Source: an uncultured Collinsella sp. (GTDB taxonomy: Bacteria > Actinomycetota > Coriobacteriia > Coriobacteriales > Coriobacteriaceae). From it: a stretch of DNA of 17,619 bases. Position numbers and translations under genes: made by a program. The stretch spans positions 1 to 17,619 of the forward strand of contig USHA01000043.1 of NCBI GenBank assembly GCA_900554325.1, read 5' to 3'. How positions within the stretch are numbered: position 1 is the first letter of the stretch; each line of letters opens with the position of its first letter. The notes beneath the pieces are model-generated. The model saw only the letters and a list, made by a program, of their open reading frames with translations, did not search any database and was not told the DNA's origin. Positions 1 to 8,430 of the stretch are shown one piece after another.

Positions 1-36
1 CGGCGGGGCGCCCTTATCTGTTTTGTGGTTCGCGTG

Positions 37-846
37 CTAGCGGGCCTGCTTGACCTTGGCTGCCGCCTCGACAAACGACTTCCAGAGGTTAAAGTCGGTT
101 TCGAGCGTCTGCCAGGTGTACTCGGGATGCCATTGCACGCCCAGGCAGAAGGGTTGGCCTTCGACTTCGATGCACTCGGGCACGCCATCGGTTGCCTTGG
201 CGACCAAGCGCGTGCTTTTACCCAGACGATCGATGCAGCAGTGGTGTGCGGAGTTGGTCTGGATAAGCCTGTGCCCGCCAAGCGCGCGCTCCAGCAACGA
301 GCCCGGCACGACCTCGACGGGATGCACGGGGTCGTTGAGCACGTGGGTATGGCGCCACTGCGTGCGGCCCTCGCGCGCGCCCAGGCTTGGCACGTCCATG
401 CACAGGGTGCCGCCGGTGGCGACATTGAGCAACTGCGTGCCGCGGCAGGTGGTAAAGAGCGGCTTTTTGGCGCGGAGCACCTCGCCGACCAGCTTAAACT
501 CAAAGCTATCGCGGATCTCGCAGCAGAGGGTGGGGTCGTAGGGTCGATCATCGCCCCAACGTTTGGGATTGACATCGGGGCCGCCGGGAATGGCGATGCC
601 GTCGGCGATATCGACGTAATGACGGATGACCTCAATGTCCTCGGTGATGGACATCTGCAGCGGCAGGCCGCCGGCGGCAAGGATGGCATCGACAAAGACG
701 CTCGCAATCTCCTCGTTGGGGGAGAGCGTCTCGCTCAAATAGGGTTTCGCTTCTTCCCAGCGTGGTGCGACCAGGATGAGCGGACGGTCGGCGGGATCGA
801 CGTCGACGTGCGGAGTGTAGGACGATGAGGTGCGGGTTCCGATCAT
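37..846 (-). CDS. Class I glutamine amidotransferase-like gamma-glutamyl hydrolase (peptidase C26, PuuD-like)
   Basis: This 269-residue cytoplasmic protein belongs to the gamma-glutamyl-gamma-aminobutyrate hydrolase group of class I amidotransferase-fold enzymes, which split gamma-glutamyl bonds with a Cys-His-Glu triad. Visible elements are the PGGPDVNP oxyanion-strand region (about 87-94), the nucleophile elbow TTCRGTQLLNV with Cys134, the NSAHH segment (198-202) and QWHPE with His240 and Glu242. Length is normal for the family (about 240-270). It is the last gene of the minus-strand ABC operon, 87 bp after the ATPase gene; a weak hairpin sits in that gap (911-930). The start is uncertain: no strong ribosome binding site precedes 846, and the first 20 residues are not family-like. 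Context suggests that it releases glutamate from an imported gamma-glutamyl compound (inference). The exact substrate cannot be read from the sequence. Confidence 0.85.
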   Translation of the reverse strand: MIGTRTSSSYTPHVDVDPADRPLILVAPRWEEAKPYLSETLSPNEEIASVFVDAILAAGGLPLQMSITEDIEVIRHYVDIADGIAIPGGPDVNPKRWGDDRPYDPTLCCEIRDSFEFKLVGEVLRAKKPLFTTCRGTQLLNVATGGTLCMDVPSLGAREGRTQWRHTHVLNDPVHPVEVVPGSLLERALGGHRLIQTNSAHHCCIDRLGKSTRLVAKATDGVPECIEVEGQPFCLGVQWHPEYTWQTLETDFNLWKSFVEAAAKVKQAR

Positions 847-933
847 GGGCGTAGCTTTCGAATCCGGGTGGACATGGCACAGGGGTGGCGCGGAGCAAAC
901 GTTACTGATGAATTTGCCCGCGTGGCAATTGGG

Positions 934-1698
<765 letters not shown>

Positions 1699-1734
1699 GG
1701 TGCTCGGCTCCTTATGACTAGAAATGGTAAAGCG

Positions 1735-2568
1735 TTAGCGGATGATGGTCGCGCCGGTCTTGTGCGAAACATAGACAGCGGCCTTGTTGATCGCGACGTT
1801 GATGAGGATGTAGATGACTGCGATCACCAGGTAGACCGACACGAGGGCATCGTAGTTGGTAATGAGCACGCGGGCATTTTGCATGAGGTCGGGGTAGCTC
1901 ACCACATAGGCGACGGTGGTGTCTTTGACTACGACCACGAGCTGCGAAATCAACGACGGAATGATAAACCGAATCGCCTGCGGCAACACGATTTTAAAGG
2001 TGATTTTAGCCTTGGAAAGACCGAGTGCCTGGGCGGCCTCGACCTGGCCGCGCGGCACGGCGTTGACGCCGGCGCGGAAAATCTCGGCCAGCACGCCGGC
2101 CGCAGCGAGCGCGACAGGCAGTGTGAGCATCCAAAACGACGGCAGCGAGATCTTGTACTGGGGCAGCACCAAAAAGAAGAAGTAGATAAACAGCAGGCTC
2201 GGCACGCCGCGGAAGAAGTCGGTAAGCACGCGGCAGACCAGCTGCAGCGGCTTAATGTCGCTGGTGCGGCCGAGCATAAGGGCTAAGCCCAGCACCAGCG
2301 CGATGGCGCCAGCGGTGAGTGCGACTTTAACGGTGCCCTCAAAGCCGGCAAGCAAGAACTTCCAGGTGGTGAGATGCGTAAAGAAATACCAGTAGTGGAC
2401 CGAAAGCTGACCGGTCACATAAAAGCGCTGCAGTACCAGGACGACGAGTGCGGCCACGGCAACGAGCGAAATGGCGGTGCCGATGCGAATCTTGGCGAGC
2501 ATCTTGGGGCCGGGAGCCTCGTAGAGCGCATCGCGCATGGTAAGTGCAGGGGAGGAATGCTTGTTCAT
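1735..2568 (-). CDS. Amino acid ABC transporter permease (GluD-like)
   Basis: This 277-residue inner-membrane subunit of the importer has an N-terminal cytoplasmic stretch of about 30 residues, a first hydrophobic helix (about 30-50), and then the HisM-type permease core. The ATPase-docking EAA loop is visible as QVEAAQALGLSKAKITF followed by KIVLPQAIR (about 175-205). The start codon overlaps the stop of the preceding permease by 4 bp (ATGA), which implies translational coupling and a permease heterodimer; GAGG lies 8 nt upstream. The N-terminal extension and four-gene arrangement resemble GluC/GluD of actinobacterial glutamate importers (family knowledge). Which permease corresponds to which named subunit is not certain. 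Confidence 0.92.
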   Translation of the reverse strand: MNKHSSPALTMRDALYEAPGPKMLAKIRIGTAISLVAVAALVVLVLQRFYVTGQLSVHYWYFFTHLTTWKFLLAGFEGTVKVALTAGAIALVLGLALMLGRTSDIKPLQLVCRVLTDFFRGVPSLLFIYFFFLVLPQYKISLPSFWMLTLPVALAAAGVLAEIFRAGVNAVPRGQVEAAQALGLSKAKITFKIVLPQAIRFIIPSLISQLVVVVKDTTVAYVVSYPDLMQNARVLITNYDALVSVYLVIAVIYILINVAINKAAVYVSHKTGATIIR

Positions 2569-3224
2569 CGGAGGATCCTCACCTTCTTATCGATATAGTT
2601 GCCAATGTGGCTCACCACAAAGGCCGTGCCCAGGTAGCCGAGCGCCGAGATAAAGAACGCGGCGACGCCGCCGAGCGAGCGCGTGTTAATGTAGCTCACC
2701 ACGCCGGTGAGCTCCTGCGGCTTAAGCGGCACCTGGCTGCCGAGCGCAGTGGTGAGCATGACGGCGATAAAGAGGTTGGTCATGGGCAGCACGCTCGAGC
2801 GCAGCGCCTGCGGAATCACGATTTTGGCGAGGATACGGTTAAAGCTCATGCCCAGCGAGCGGGCGGCTTCCACCTGACCGACGCCGACGGTGTTGATGCC
2901 GCTCATAAAGTTTTCGGAACCAAAGGCCGAGCCCAAAAGGACCGTGGCGACGATAACGCAGGTGCGGTAGGGCAGGACGACTTTGAGCGGCGGCAGCGCG
3001 TAGACGACGATGATAAGCAGCGCGATGCCGGGGATGTTACGGAAGACCTGGACATACAGGTCGCCAAAGACGCGCAGCGGCTTGAGCGGCGACACGCGCA
3101 TCACGGTGACGGCGACGGCCAGCACCATGGCGATGGCAAACGACTCAAGCGTCATGCCCCAGGTTGCGAGCAGCGCGTCGATATAGTTCTGGCCATAGAG
3201 CGACCAGAGCTCGGAAAGACTCAT
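2565..3224 (-). CDS. Amino acid ABC transporter permease (GluC-like)
   Basis: This 219-residue membrane permease is the usual length for HisM/GlnP-type subunits. Hydrophobic helices are evident around residues 20-45, 65-80 and 85-100 and near the C-terminus. The EAA loop reads QVEAARSLGMSFNRIL then KIVIPQALR (about 137-162). It forms a heterodimer with the product of the next gene, to which it is joined by a 4-bp ATGA overlap. GGGAGG stands 6-11 nt before the ATG. The 138-bp gap back to the binding-protein gene holds a terminator-like hairpin, so this gene is probably expressed below the level of the binding protein. Confidence 0.92.
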   Translation of the reverse strand: MSLSELWSLYGQNYIDALLATWGMTLESFAIAMVLAVAVTVMRVSPLKPLRVFGDLYVQVFRNIPGIALLIIVVYALPPLKVVLPYRTCVIVATVLLGSAFGSENFMSGINTVGVGQVEAARSLGMSFNRILAKIVIPQALRSSVLPMTNLFIAVMLTTALGSQVPLKPQELTGVVSYINTRSLGGVAAFFISALGYLGTAFVVSHIGNYIDKKVRILR

Positions 3225-3248
3225 GCGGACCTCCCGCCGATAAGGAAA

Positions 3249-3274
3249 GGGGCTCCCGTGTGTACGGAAGCCCC
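3249..3274 (-). terminator. Intra-operon hairpin, likely partial terminator/attenuator
   Basis: A 10-bp stem (3249-3258 with 3265-3274, one C-A mismatch, loop 3259-3264) with a GGGGCT/AGCCCC base is followed, on the minus strand, by a short T-rich run and then the GGGAGG ribosome binding site of the permease gene. It lies between the binding-protein gene and the permeases. Such hairpins commonly lower downstream expression so that more binding protein than permease is made. A second, looser stem (CCGCAA 3300-3305 with TTGCGG 3338-3343, enclosing a small CGCA/TGCG hairpin) occupies the rest of the gap. Confidence 0.55.
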
Positions 3275-3362
3275 GACAACTCAGTGAGAAAACAGTTTAC
3301 CGCAATAAAGCGCATCATGCGTTTCCGTATGGTTTCGTTGCGGCCGTTACCAGGCACGCTGC

Positions 3363-4358
3363 CTAGGCGCCGATTTCGGGCAGCTCGGGAACATTGGTGT
3401 CGCCCGTACGGTCGCCGATGCAGATCTGCCACAGCTCGGTCCAGGTGCCATCGTCCTCGATCTTCTTAAGGAAGTCGTTGACAAAGGCGACACCGTCGGA
3501 ATCGAGCGGCAAGCCGATGCCATAGGGCTCCTTGCTGCCGAAGGGCTTGCCGGCGATCTTGTACTTACCGGGCTCGCGGACCAGGGCGCTCTGCTGCATG
3601 TTGTTATCGATGACGTAGGCGTCAACGCGGCCCTGCTGGAGTGCCTGACGAGCCTCCTCGTCGGTCTTGAACTCCTGCTGGCTGGCCTTGGGAGCGAACT
3701 CCTCCAGGATGGCGGGGCCGTTGGAGCCGGACTGGACGGCGACGTTCTTGTCGGCCAGGTCGTCGACGCTCTTGATGTCGTCGTTATCGGCGAGTACCAG
3801 GATGGCCTGCTGGGTGTAGTAGTAGGGACCGGCAAAGGAGACGAGCTTCTTGCGCTCATCGGTAATGGTGTAGGTGGCGAAGACGGCGTCGACCTGGCCG
3901 TTCTGCAGGACGGACTCACGCGTGTCCGAGGTTACCTGGGTGATCTCGACCTTGTTCTCGCCCAGAATGTAGTTGGACAGGAGCTGTGCGATACCGGCGT
4001 CGAAGCCGCGGGTCTGACCGTCTTTCTCGTTGAGGAGGGAGAAGAGCGTGGAGGTCTGAACGCCACCGATCTTAAAGACGCCGGCGTCCTTAACGGCCGT
4101 GGCCCAGGTGCTGGCGGCGATGGCGTCGTCATCGGCCTTGGGGCCGTTGTCGACGAGCTTGTCGAATGCCTTAGCGTCGAGCGTGGTGGAAGCCTCGGTA
4201 TCATTGGAGCTCTTGGAAGAGCCGGCGGCGGAACCCTTGTCGGCCTCGGTGCTGGTGTCGGAGCAGCCGGCAAGACCAAGGCCGGCGACGGTTGCGAAGG
4301 TGGCGGCAACGAAGCCGCGGCGGTCGAGAACGACCTGCTGGGAGAGGTTCTTGCTCAT
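3363..4358 (-). CDS. Glutamate-type ABC transporter substrate-binding lipoprotein (GluB-like)
   Basis: This 331-residue secreted, membrane-anchored binding protein is the first gene of the importer operon. The N-terminus carries a twin-arginine motif (DRRGF, residues about 12-16), a hydrophobic core and a lipobox LAGC, so it looks like a Tat-exported lipoprotein. A Ser/Thr/Asp-rich linker follows. The solute-binding fold (SBP family 3) shows the conserved VLQNGQVDAVFATYTITDER segment then SFAGPYY, closely like glutamate-binding GluB proteins of Actinobacteria, where this region contacts the ligand carboxylate. Further landmarks are a glycine-rich strand near VQSGSNGPA and a C-terminal GIGLPLDSDG segment. 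AAAGGTG precedes the ATG. Glutamate is the best guess; glutamine, aspartate or a gamma-glutamyl compound cannot be excluded. Confidence 0.9.
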   Translation of the reverse strand: MSKNLSQQVVLDRRGFVAATFATVAGLGLAGCSDTSTEADKGSAAGSSKSSNDTEASTTLDAKAFDKLVDNGPKADDDAIAASTWATAVKDAGVFKIGGVQTSTLFSLLNEKDGQTRGFDAGIAQLLSNYILGENKVEITQVTSDTRESVLQNGQVDAVFATYTITDERKKLVSFAGPYYYTQQAILVLADNDDIKSVDDLADKNVAVQSGSNGPAILEEFAPKASQQEFKTDEEARQALQQGRVDAYVIDNNMQQSALVREPGKYKIAGKPFGSKEPYGIGLPLDSDGVAFVNDFLKKIEDDGTWTELWQICIGDRTGDTNVPELPEIGA

Positions 4359-4401
4359 GGTAGAACACCTTTCTCAATAAAATCCCTAGCGGTTGAGTAG
4401 A

Positions 4402-4431
4402 GTTATACCCTATCGCGCTCAAATGGGTCAA
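4402..4431 (-). promoter_or_regulatory. Sigma-70-type promoter of the ABC importer operon
   Basis: On the minus strand, -35 TTGACC (4426-4431) and -10 TATAAC (4402-4407) are separated by 18 bp, about 45 bp upstream of the binding-protein start codon. The match to consensus and the position make this the likely main promoter of the five-gene operon. Confidence 0.65.
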
Positions 4432-4477
4432 CACGAAATAACTCAGAAACATACTTAACTTATGGGTAATTCTACCT

Positions 4478-4505
4478 ACCAAAAAGGGACAGGCGCCTTT
4501 GTGGT
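4478..4505. repeat. Palindromic hairpin element upstream of the importer promoter
   Basis: ACCAAAAAGG (4478-4487) and CCTTTGTGGT (4496-4505) form a 10-bp stem with one mismatch and an 8-nt loop. Its GG/CC-flanked A/T stem resembles the two hairpins at 11300 and 11731, so it may be a degenerate member of the same family. It lies upstream of the -35 box and no transcript is evident through it. Confidence 0.4.
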
Positions 4506-4542
4506 GGTTCTTGCAGATGTGGCGGCCCGCCTCGCTGTTTTG

Positions 4543-4758
4543 TCTCAATCTGTAACATCTGCAGCCGTTTTTGCCGAGTAACTGTTACAGATTGAGATTT
4601 TCTCTTCAGGGGGATTCGAATGTCTCGATCTGTAACATCTGGACGGACAAAAGGTCTCTATCTGTTACAGATCGAGACAAACGTCGGGGACTAAGATGTC
4701 TTGTCTCGATCTGTAACAGGTAGACGGGAATTCGGGCCCTAGATGTTACAGATTGAGA
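4543..4758. repeat. Array of six alternating inverted 15-bp repeats on a 40-bp period
   Basis: The unit TCTCRATCTGTAACA occurs at 4543-4557 (+), 4583-4597 (-), 4623-4637 (+), 4663-4677 (-), 4704-4718 (+) and 4744-4758 (-). Start-to-start distances are 40, 40, 40, 41 and 40 bp. All six match the unit except at one purine position (A or G). The 25-26 bp spacers are unrelated to one another. Neighbouring copies are always inverted, so three 55-bp units with 15-bp arms, or alternative pairings, can form. The copy at 4663 also sits in a near-perfect 25-bp palindrome (4654-4678, 11 of 12 pairs). The array lies between the dxs terminator and the importer promoter, and no ORF is supported in it. It resembles a BIME-like arrangement of REP elements or a multi-site operator; the function is unknown. 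Confidence 0.9.
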
Positions 4759-4776
4759 TAATCGCGCCGCGAAAAC

Positions 4777-4816
4777 AAAAACCTCCGCAGGGGGTGCTTT
4801 CCTTGCGGAGGTTTTC
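4777..4816 (-). terminator. Intrinsic terminator of dxs
   Basis: On the minus strand a 9-bp GC-rich stem (ACCTCCGCA 4781-4789 paired with TGCGGAGGT 4804-4812), extended by A-T pairs on both sides, is followed by a T-rich tract (TTTTTGTTTT). It begins directly after the dxs stop codon. The flanking A and T runs could let it work in both directions. Confidence 0.9.
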
Positions 4817-6598
4817 TTACTCGTTGAGTAGTCTTGCGGCTTCGGCGGCCATGTTTTCGACCGTCATGCCGTTCTGAGCCAACAGCTCGTTGGGATCGTA
4901 GCGGTCGGGGAAGCCCTTGGCGATGCCGAAGGTGCGCGTGCGCACGGGCGTGCAGGCCAGGTAGCACGCCACGCGCTCGCCCCAGCCGCCGTCCAAGATG
5001 CCGTCCTCGAGGGTGACGACAACACGATGCTCAGCAGCAAGGCTATCGAGGAACTCGCGGTCGAGTTCGGTTGCAAAGCGCGGGTTGACGAGCGTGGCCT
5101 CGATGCCGTACTCGGCGGCCAAGCGGTTTGCCACGCGCTCGCCCAGCTCAAAGAAATCGCCGAGTGCGAGCACGGCAACGTCGCGGCCCTGACGCACCAC
5201 GTTGTAGCGAACGGCACTGTACTCGGTGTCTTCGGCGGGCGCCAGATCGGGACGGCTCACCAGGCCAATACCAGGTACACGAATCGCCACGGGATGCTTG
5301 CGGTGGTCGAGCGACCAGCTCAGCATGGACAGATATTCCTCCATGCAGGCCGGCGCTAGGTAGTGCATGTTGGGAAGACCGCCCAGCATGGAAATATCAA
5401 AGAACGAGAGGTGCGTCTCGGACGTGGTGCCAAAGATTGACGCACCAAACACCAGGATGGTTGCAGGGGCGTCGTTGAGGCACAGGTCGTGCCACAGCTC
5501 GTCGTAGGCGCGCTGCAAAAACGTGCCGTACACACCAAAGACTGGTTTGGCGCCCGAGCGCGCAAGCGCGGTGGCAAAGGTCACGGCGTGCTCCTCGGCA
5601 ATGCCCACGTCGACAAACTGCTTGCCGGCGGCAGCGCGAAGCTCGGGTGTAAAGCCCATGATGTAGGGCGTGGCGGCCGTGATGCCCACGACCTGCGGAT
5701 CGCGCTCGATGGCGGCGCTGAGCGCCTCGCCCGTAATGTCGGCATAGGTGCGCGGCGCAGGCTCGCTCGGATGGCCCGGGCAGAGCTTGCGGCCGGTCGC
5801 CATGTCAAAGGGGCCTACGTGATGCCAGCGCTCGGGGTCGTTTTGGGCTGGCTCAAAGCCCTTGCCCTTGGCGGTCGAGACGTGCAGCACGATGGGGTGG
5901 TCGATGTCGCGCAGCTCCTGCAGCGCGTCGACGAGGGCCAACACATCGTTACCGGCGTCCAGATAGCGGTAATCGAGCCCCATCGCGCGGAAAACGTTGC
6001 GCTCACAGGCGCCGTTGCTGGCGCGCAGCTCGGCCAGATTGCGATACAGGCCACCATGGTTCTCGGCAATGGACTGGTCGTTGTCATTGACGATGATGAT
6101 CAGGTTGCTGTCGAGCTCGGCGGCGTTGTTAAAGCCCTCAAACGCCAGGCCGCCCGAAAGCGAGCCGTCGCCAATAACGGTAATGACGTTGTACGTATCG
6201 CCCGCCAGGTCGCGCGCGTGGGCAAGGCCGCAGCCCAGGCTCACCGACGTGGAGGTATGGCCCATGGCGAACAGGTCGTGCTCGGACTCGTCGGGATTGG
6301 CAAAGCCGGAAGCCTCGCCATAGCGTGCTGGATCGATATAAGTGTACGCGCGCCCGGTCAGCGCCTTGTGGGCGTAGGTCTGGTGCGAAACGTCAAAGAC
6401 AATCTTGTCGATGGGGGAGTTAAACACGCGATGAAGCGCAACCGTAAGCTCAACGACGCCCAAGTTGGGGGCAACGTGCCCGCCGACGGCGGCGGAGCTT
6501 TCGAGGATTGCCTGACGGATCTCGCCGCAGAGCAGCGGGAGCTCGGCGCGGTCGAGAGCCTTGACGTCCTCGGGCGTTGTCGTTTGCGTAAGCAGCAT
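4817..6598 (-). CDS. dxs: 1-deoxy-D-xylulose-5-phosphate synthase
   Basis: This cytosolic thiamine-diphosphate enzyme joins pyruvate and glyceraldehyde 3-phosphate to give DXP, the first step of the MEP isoprenoid pathway and a precursor for thiamine and pyridoxal phosphate. At 593 residues it is somewhat shorter than E. coli Dxs (620), matching a compact form seen in several Gram-positives. Visible motifs are GGHVAPNLG with His41, GHTSTS (113-118, His114), the cofactor motif GDGSLSGG (143-150) ending in NDND (171-174), and IAEEHAVTFA with the catalytic Glu335. The C-terminal transketolase domain ends in the usual small, Gly-rich segment. GGAG lies 12 nt upstream, a rather long spacing. It is a single-gene unit with its own terminator and is divergent from the HD-domain gene. 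Confidence 0.93.
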   Translation of the reverse strand: MLLTQTTTPEDVKALDRAELPLLCGEIRQAILESSAAVGGHVAPNLGVVELTVALHRVFNSPIDKIVFDVSHQTYAHKALTGRAYTYIDPARYGEASGFANPDESEHDLFAMGHTSTSVSLGCGLAHARDLAGDTYNVITVIGDGSLSGGLAFEGFNNAAELDSNLIIIVNDNDQSIAENHGGLYRNLAELRASNGACERNVFRAMGLDYRYLDAGNDVLALVDALQELRDIDHPIVLHVSTAKGKGFEPAQNDPERWHHVGPFDMATGRKLCPGHPSEPAPRTYADITGEALSAAIERDPQVVGITAATPYIMGFTPELRAAAGKQFVDVGIAEEHAVTFATALARSGAKPVFGVYGTFLQRAYDELWHDLCLNDAPATILVFGASIFGTTSETHLSFFDISMLGGLPNMHYLAPACMEEYLSMLSWSLDHRKHPVAIRVPGIGLVSRPDLAPAEDTEYSAVRYNVVRQGRDVAVLALGDFFELGERVANRLAAEYGIEATLVNPRFATELDREFLDSLAAEHRVVVTLEDGILDGGWGERVACYLACTPVRTRTFGIAKGFPDRYDPNELLAQNGMTVENMAAEAARLLNE

Positions 6599-6725
6599 CG
6601 TTGTGGGTTACTCCATGCGAATCGAGCACCGGCGCTCCCTCGGCCGGCACAATTGCACAAAACAGTCTCGCACATTTTGGCGTTTGATATGTGACGGCGG
6701 CGCGGTAATTCGCCAACTGGCGGGG

Positions 6726-6737
6726 CAAAACGTTTTG
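6726..6737. promoter_or_regulatory. Perfect palindrome in the dxs/HD-gene divergent intergenic region
   Basis: CAAAACGTTTTG is a perfect 12-bp palindrome in the 228-bp gap between the dxs and HD-gene start codons. A weak dxs promoter can be proposed near it on the minus strand (TTGGCG with a CACATA-type -10 17 bp later, about 6690-6720). The palindrome could be an operator serving one or both genes; nothing else in the gap is convincing. Confidence 0.35.
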
Positions 6738-6826
6738 TCCGATGCCATACTGATGTGTTCCATGATGTTTTTATCGATTGTGCGCAGGCCGTGGCTTGTC
6801 GCCGTGAGTCGCTGGAAGGAGGCAGC

Positions 6827-7360
6827 ATGTCTGATGTCGTTCGTGCCGAGAAAATCGCGTGCGAAGTGGACCATGCTGCCCGTCAACTGGCACAGGCGGG
6901 CCGTTTGGACCTGACGCGCGAGTTTATCCAGCATGGCGATGTGACGGTGTATACGCATGTGACCTCGGTGGCGCGGGCAAGTCTGTCCTTTGCCGAGCGC
7001 TTGGGCCGCGTCGGTGTCTCGGTTGACCGCGCCTCGTTGCTGCGCGGGGCCCTGCTGCACGATTACTTTCTCTATGACTGGCACGATCCCGACCCAAGCC
7101 ATCGGCTGCATGGCTTTCGCCATCCGTTTTTTGCCCTGGCACGTGCGGAGGAAGATTTTGAGCTGACGTCGCGCGAGCGGAATATCATCGTGCGGCATAT
7201 GTTTCCGCTGGTGCCAGTGCCGCCGACGTGTCGTGAGGCTTGGATTGTATGCCTGGCAGATAAATGGTGCGCGCTGCGCGAGACGGTCGCCGGCCGTCTA
7301 CCGCGCAAAGGCGGCGCGAACGATTCGAACGAGGGCTCGAACGAAAAGAGGAGAGGGTAG
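6827..7360 (+). CDS. HD-domain phosphohydrolase family protein
   Basis: This 177-residue soluble protein has the metal-binding HD-superfamily pattern: His44 (in YTHVTSVAR), the HD pair 78-79 (in RGALLHDYFLYDWH), His95/His99 (HGFRHP), His124 (IVRHMFP) and Asp145 (CLADKWCA). Members hydrolyse phosphate esters, often of nucleotides; the substrate here is unknown. The ATG at 6827 was chosen because GGAAGGAGG lies just upstream; an in-frame ATG at 6755 adds 24 residues without family character. The last 20 residues are polar and probably disordered. Its stop is 3 bp from the start of the CmpB-type membrane protein, so the two are co-transcribed and perhaps translationally coupled. Confidence 0.85.
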   Translation: MSDVVRAEKIACEVDHAARQLAQAGRLDLTREFIQHGDVTVYTHVTSVARASLSFAERLGRVGVSVDRASLLRGALLHDYFLYDWHDPDPSHRLHGFRHPFFALARAEEDFELTSRERNIIVRHMFPLVPVPPTCREAWIVCLADKWCALRETVAGRLPRKGGANDSNEGSNEKRRG

Positions 7361-7363
7361 ACG

Positions 7364-8383
7364 GTGGAAACCGCGATTGATATGGCGTTCGGCGGCGCGA
7401 CGCTTGCCGCCTGTCCGCTCTCGGCGCTGGTGCTCTCGTTTGCCTTCTACGGTTTTTGCGGTTGGGCATGGGAGTCGACAGTATGCGCCATGCTCAACCA
7501 CGGACGCTTTGCCAACAGCGGCTTTTTGCTGGGACCGTGTTGCCCCATCTATGGCGCGGGCGGCATTGCCTGCTGGCTGCTGTTGCGCGGAATTCCTGAC
7601 GCGTCGAGCCAGTTTGTCGCTGCAGCGCTCGTATGCAGCGTGATTGAGTACAGCGTGGGCGTGCTGTTGGAAAAAACAACGGGCGCTCGCTTTTGGGACT
7701 ATTCGCATCTGCCGTTTAACCTGCACGGGCGCATCTGCCTGTACTGGGCCTGCGCGTTTGGCTTGGGTGCGTTATGCATTTGCCGTTTAGTGGAGCCGGC
7801 ATTGCTGGGGCTGCTTGGCCATCTGCCGGTGCTGATTGTGCGGCTGTCCGCCTTTATCGTCGCGGTCGCGATGATGGTCGACGCGGTGTGCTCGTTGGCG
7901 AGCTGGCGGCGTCTGTCCGATCAGCTGGAGCGCGTCCGGGCTGACCTTGCCGACCGCATCAACGAGTCGCTTGCCGATGCCTCGGACTCAATGCTCGAGC
8001 GCATTCCCGATTCGACGATTGACTCGGTGACACAGACGCATATCCGTAGCCGTGCCGTTAACGCATGGCTGGCCGAGCTTGGCGACGCCGCGCTCGATGC
8101 CCTGCGCGAGAAGGCTTCGATGCCGACGTTTATCGCGGATGGTGCTCGCGGCCTGGCGCTCGCTGCCCGCCGCGTGGCCGATGCCGCGCCGAGCATGCCG
8201 CGTCCGTCGCTCAGCCGTCGCCTTGCCGGTAAGCGCATGAGCCGTCCGGTGCCGAGTGTATCGCTCAGTCGTCGCGACCTGCGCTTCTTCAATGCCTTCC
8301 CGCGCTTGCGCATCAACCGCTACGAAGGCGTCATCCGAGCTACCGACCTCCGCGACCGCGCCCGCGAGCTGTTCCGACGCTAG
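7364..8383 (+). CDS. CmpB-type 'putative ABC transporter permease' membrane protein
   Basis: This 339-residue protein has two parts. The N-terminal half (to about residue 185) is a multi-pass membrane domain with several hydrophobic helices and the conserved spots of the ABC_trans_CmpB family (PF06541): GWAWES, GRFANSGFLLGP followed by PIYG, EYSVGVLLEK, and RFWDYS then PFNLHGRICLYWA. The C-terminal half is soluble, charged and helical, rich in Arg/Ala/Asp, and probably cytoplasmic. The transporter label is an old family name; no ATPase partner is nearby and its role is unproven. The start is GTG at 7364, preceded by GAGGAGAGGG; an in-frame ATG at 7382 is an alternative. It follows the HD-domain gene by 3 bp. 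Confidence 0.8.
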   Translation: METAIDMAFGGATLAACPLSALVLSFAFYGFCGWAWESTVCAMLNHGRFANSGFLLGPCCPIYGAGGIACWLLLRGIPDASSQFVAAALVCSVIEYSVGVLLEKTTGARFWDYSHLPFNLHGRICLYWACAFGLGALCICRLVEPALLGLLGHLPVLIVRLSAFIVAVAMMVDAVCSLASWRRLSDQLERVRADLADRINESLADASDSMLERIPDSTIDSVTQTHIRSRAVNAWLAELGDAALDALREKASMPTFIADGARGLALAARRVADAAPSMPRPSLSRRLAGKRMSRPVPSVSLSRRDLRFFNAFPRLRINRYEGVIRATDLRDRARELFRR

Positions 8384-8430
8384 CCGGGACAGGTACGCTC
8401 GCGGCTTCCTTGCTCGCGTATTTCCCGTTC

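Noticed and set aside
1..36. Terminator after the first-listed minus-strand gene
   Set aside because: Only a short GGGCGCCC-type dyad is visible at the window edge; too little sequence remains to judge.
4503..4520. A seventh repeat copy upstream of the array (TTGCAGAT resembling TTACAGAT)
   Set aside because: It matches only about half of the unit and is about 6 bp out of the 40-bp phase.
4359..4542. Riboswitch or leader peptide before the importer operon
   Set aside because: The promoter leaves only about 35-40 nt of leader, too short for a known aptamer, and no small ORF with a ribosome binding site is present.
4543..4758. CRISPR array
   Set aside because: Spacing is regular, but the unit is only 15 bp, orientation alternates at every copy, and no cas gene is present.
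5489..6694. 401-codon plus-strand open frame opposite dxs
   Set aside because: The minus strand encodes a complete Dxs with cofactor and catalytic motifs; the opposite frame has no recognisable domain.
6755..6826. Upstream ATG extending the HD-domain gene by 24 codons
   Set aside because: GGAAGGAGG sits within the extension and directly precedes the ATG at 6827.
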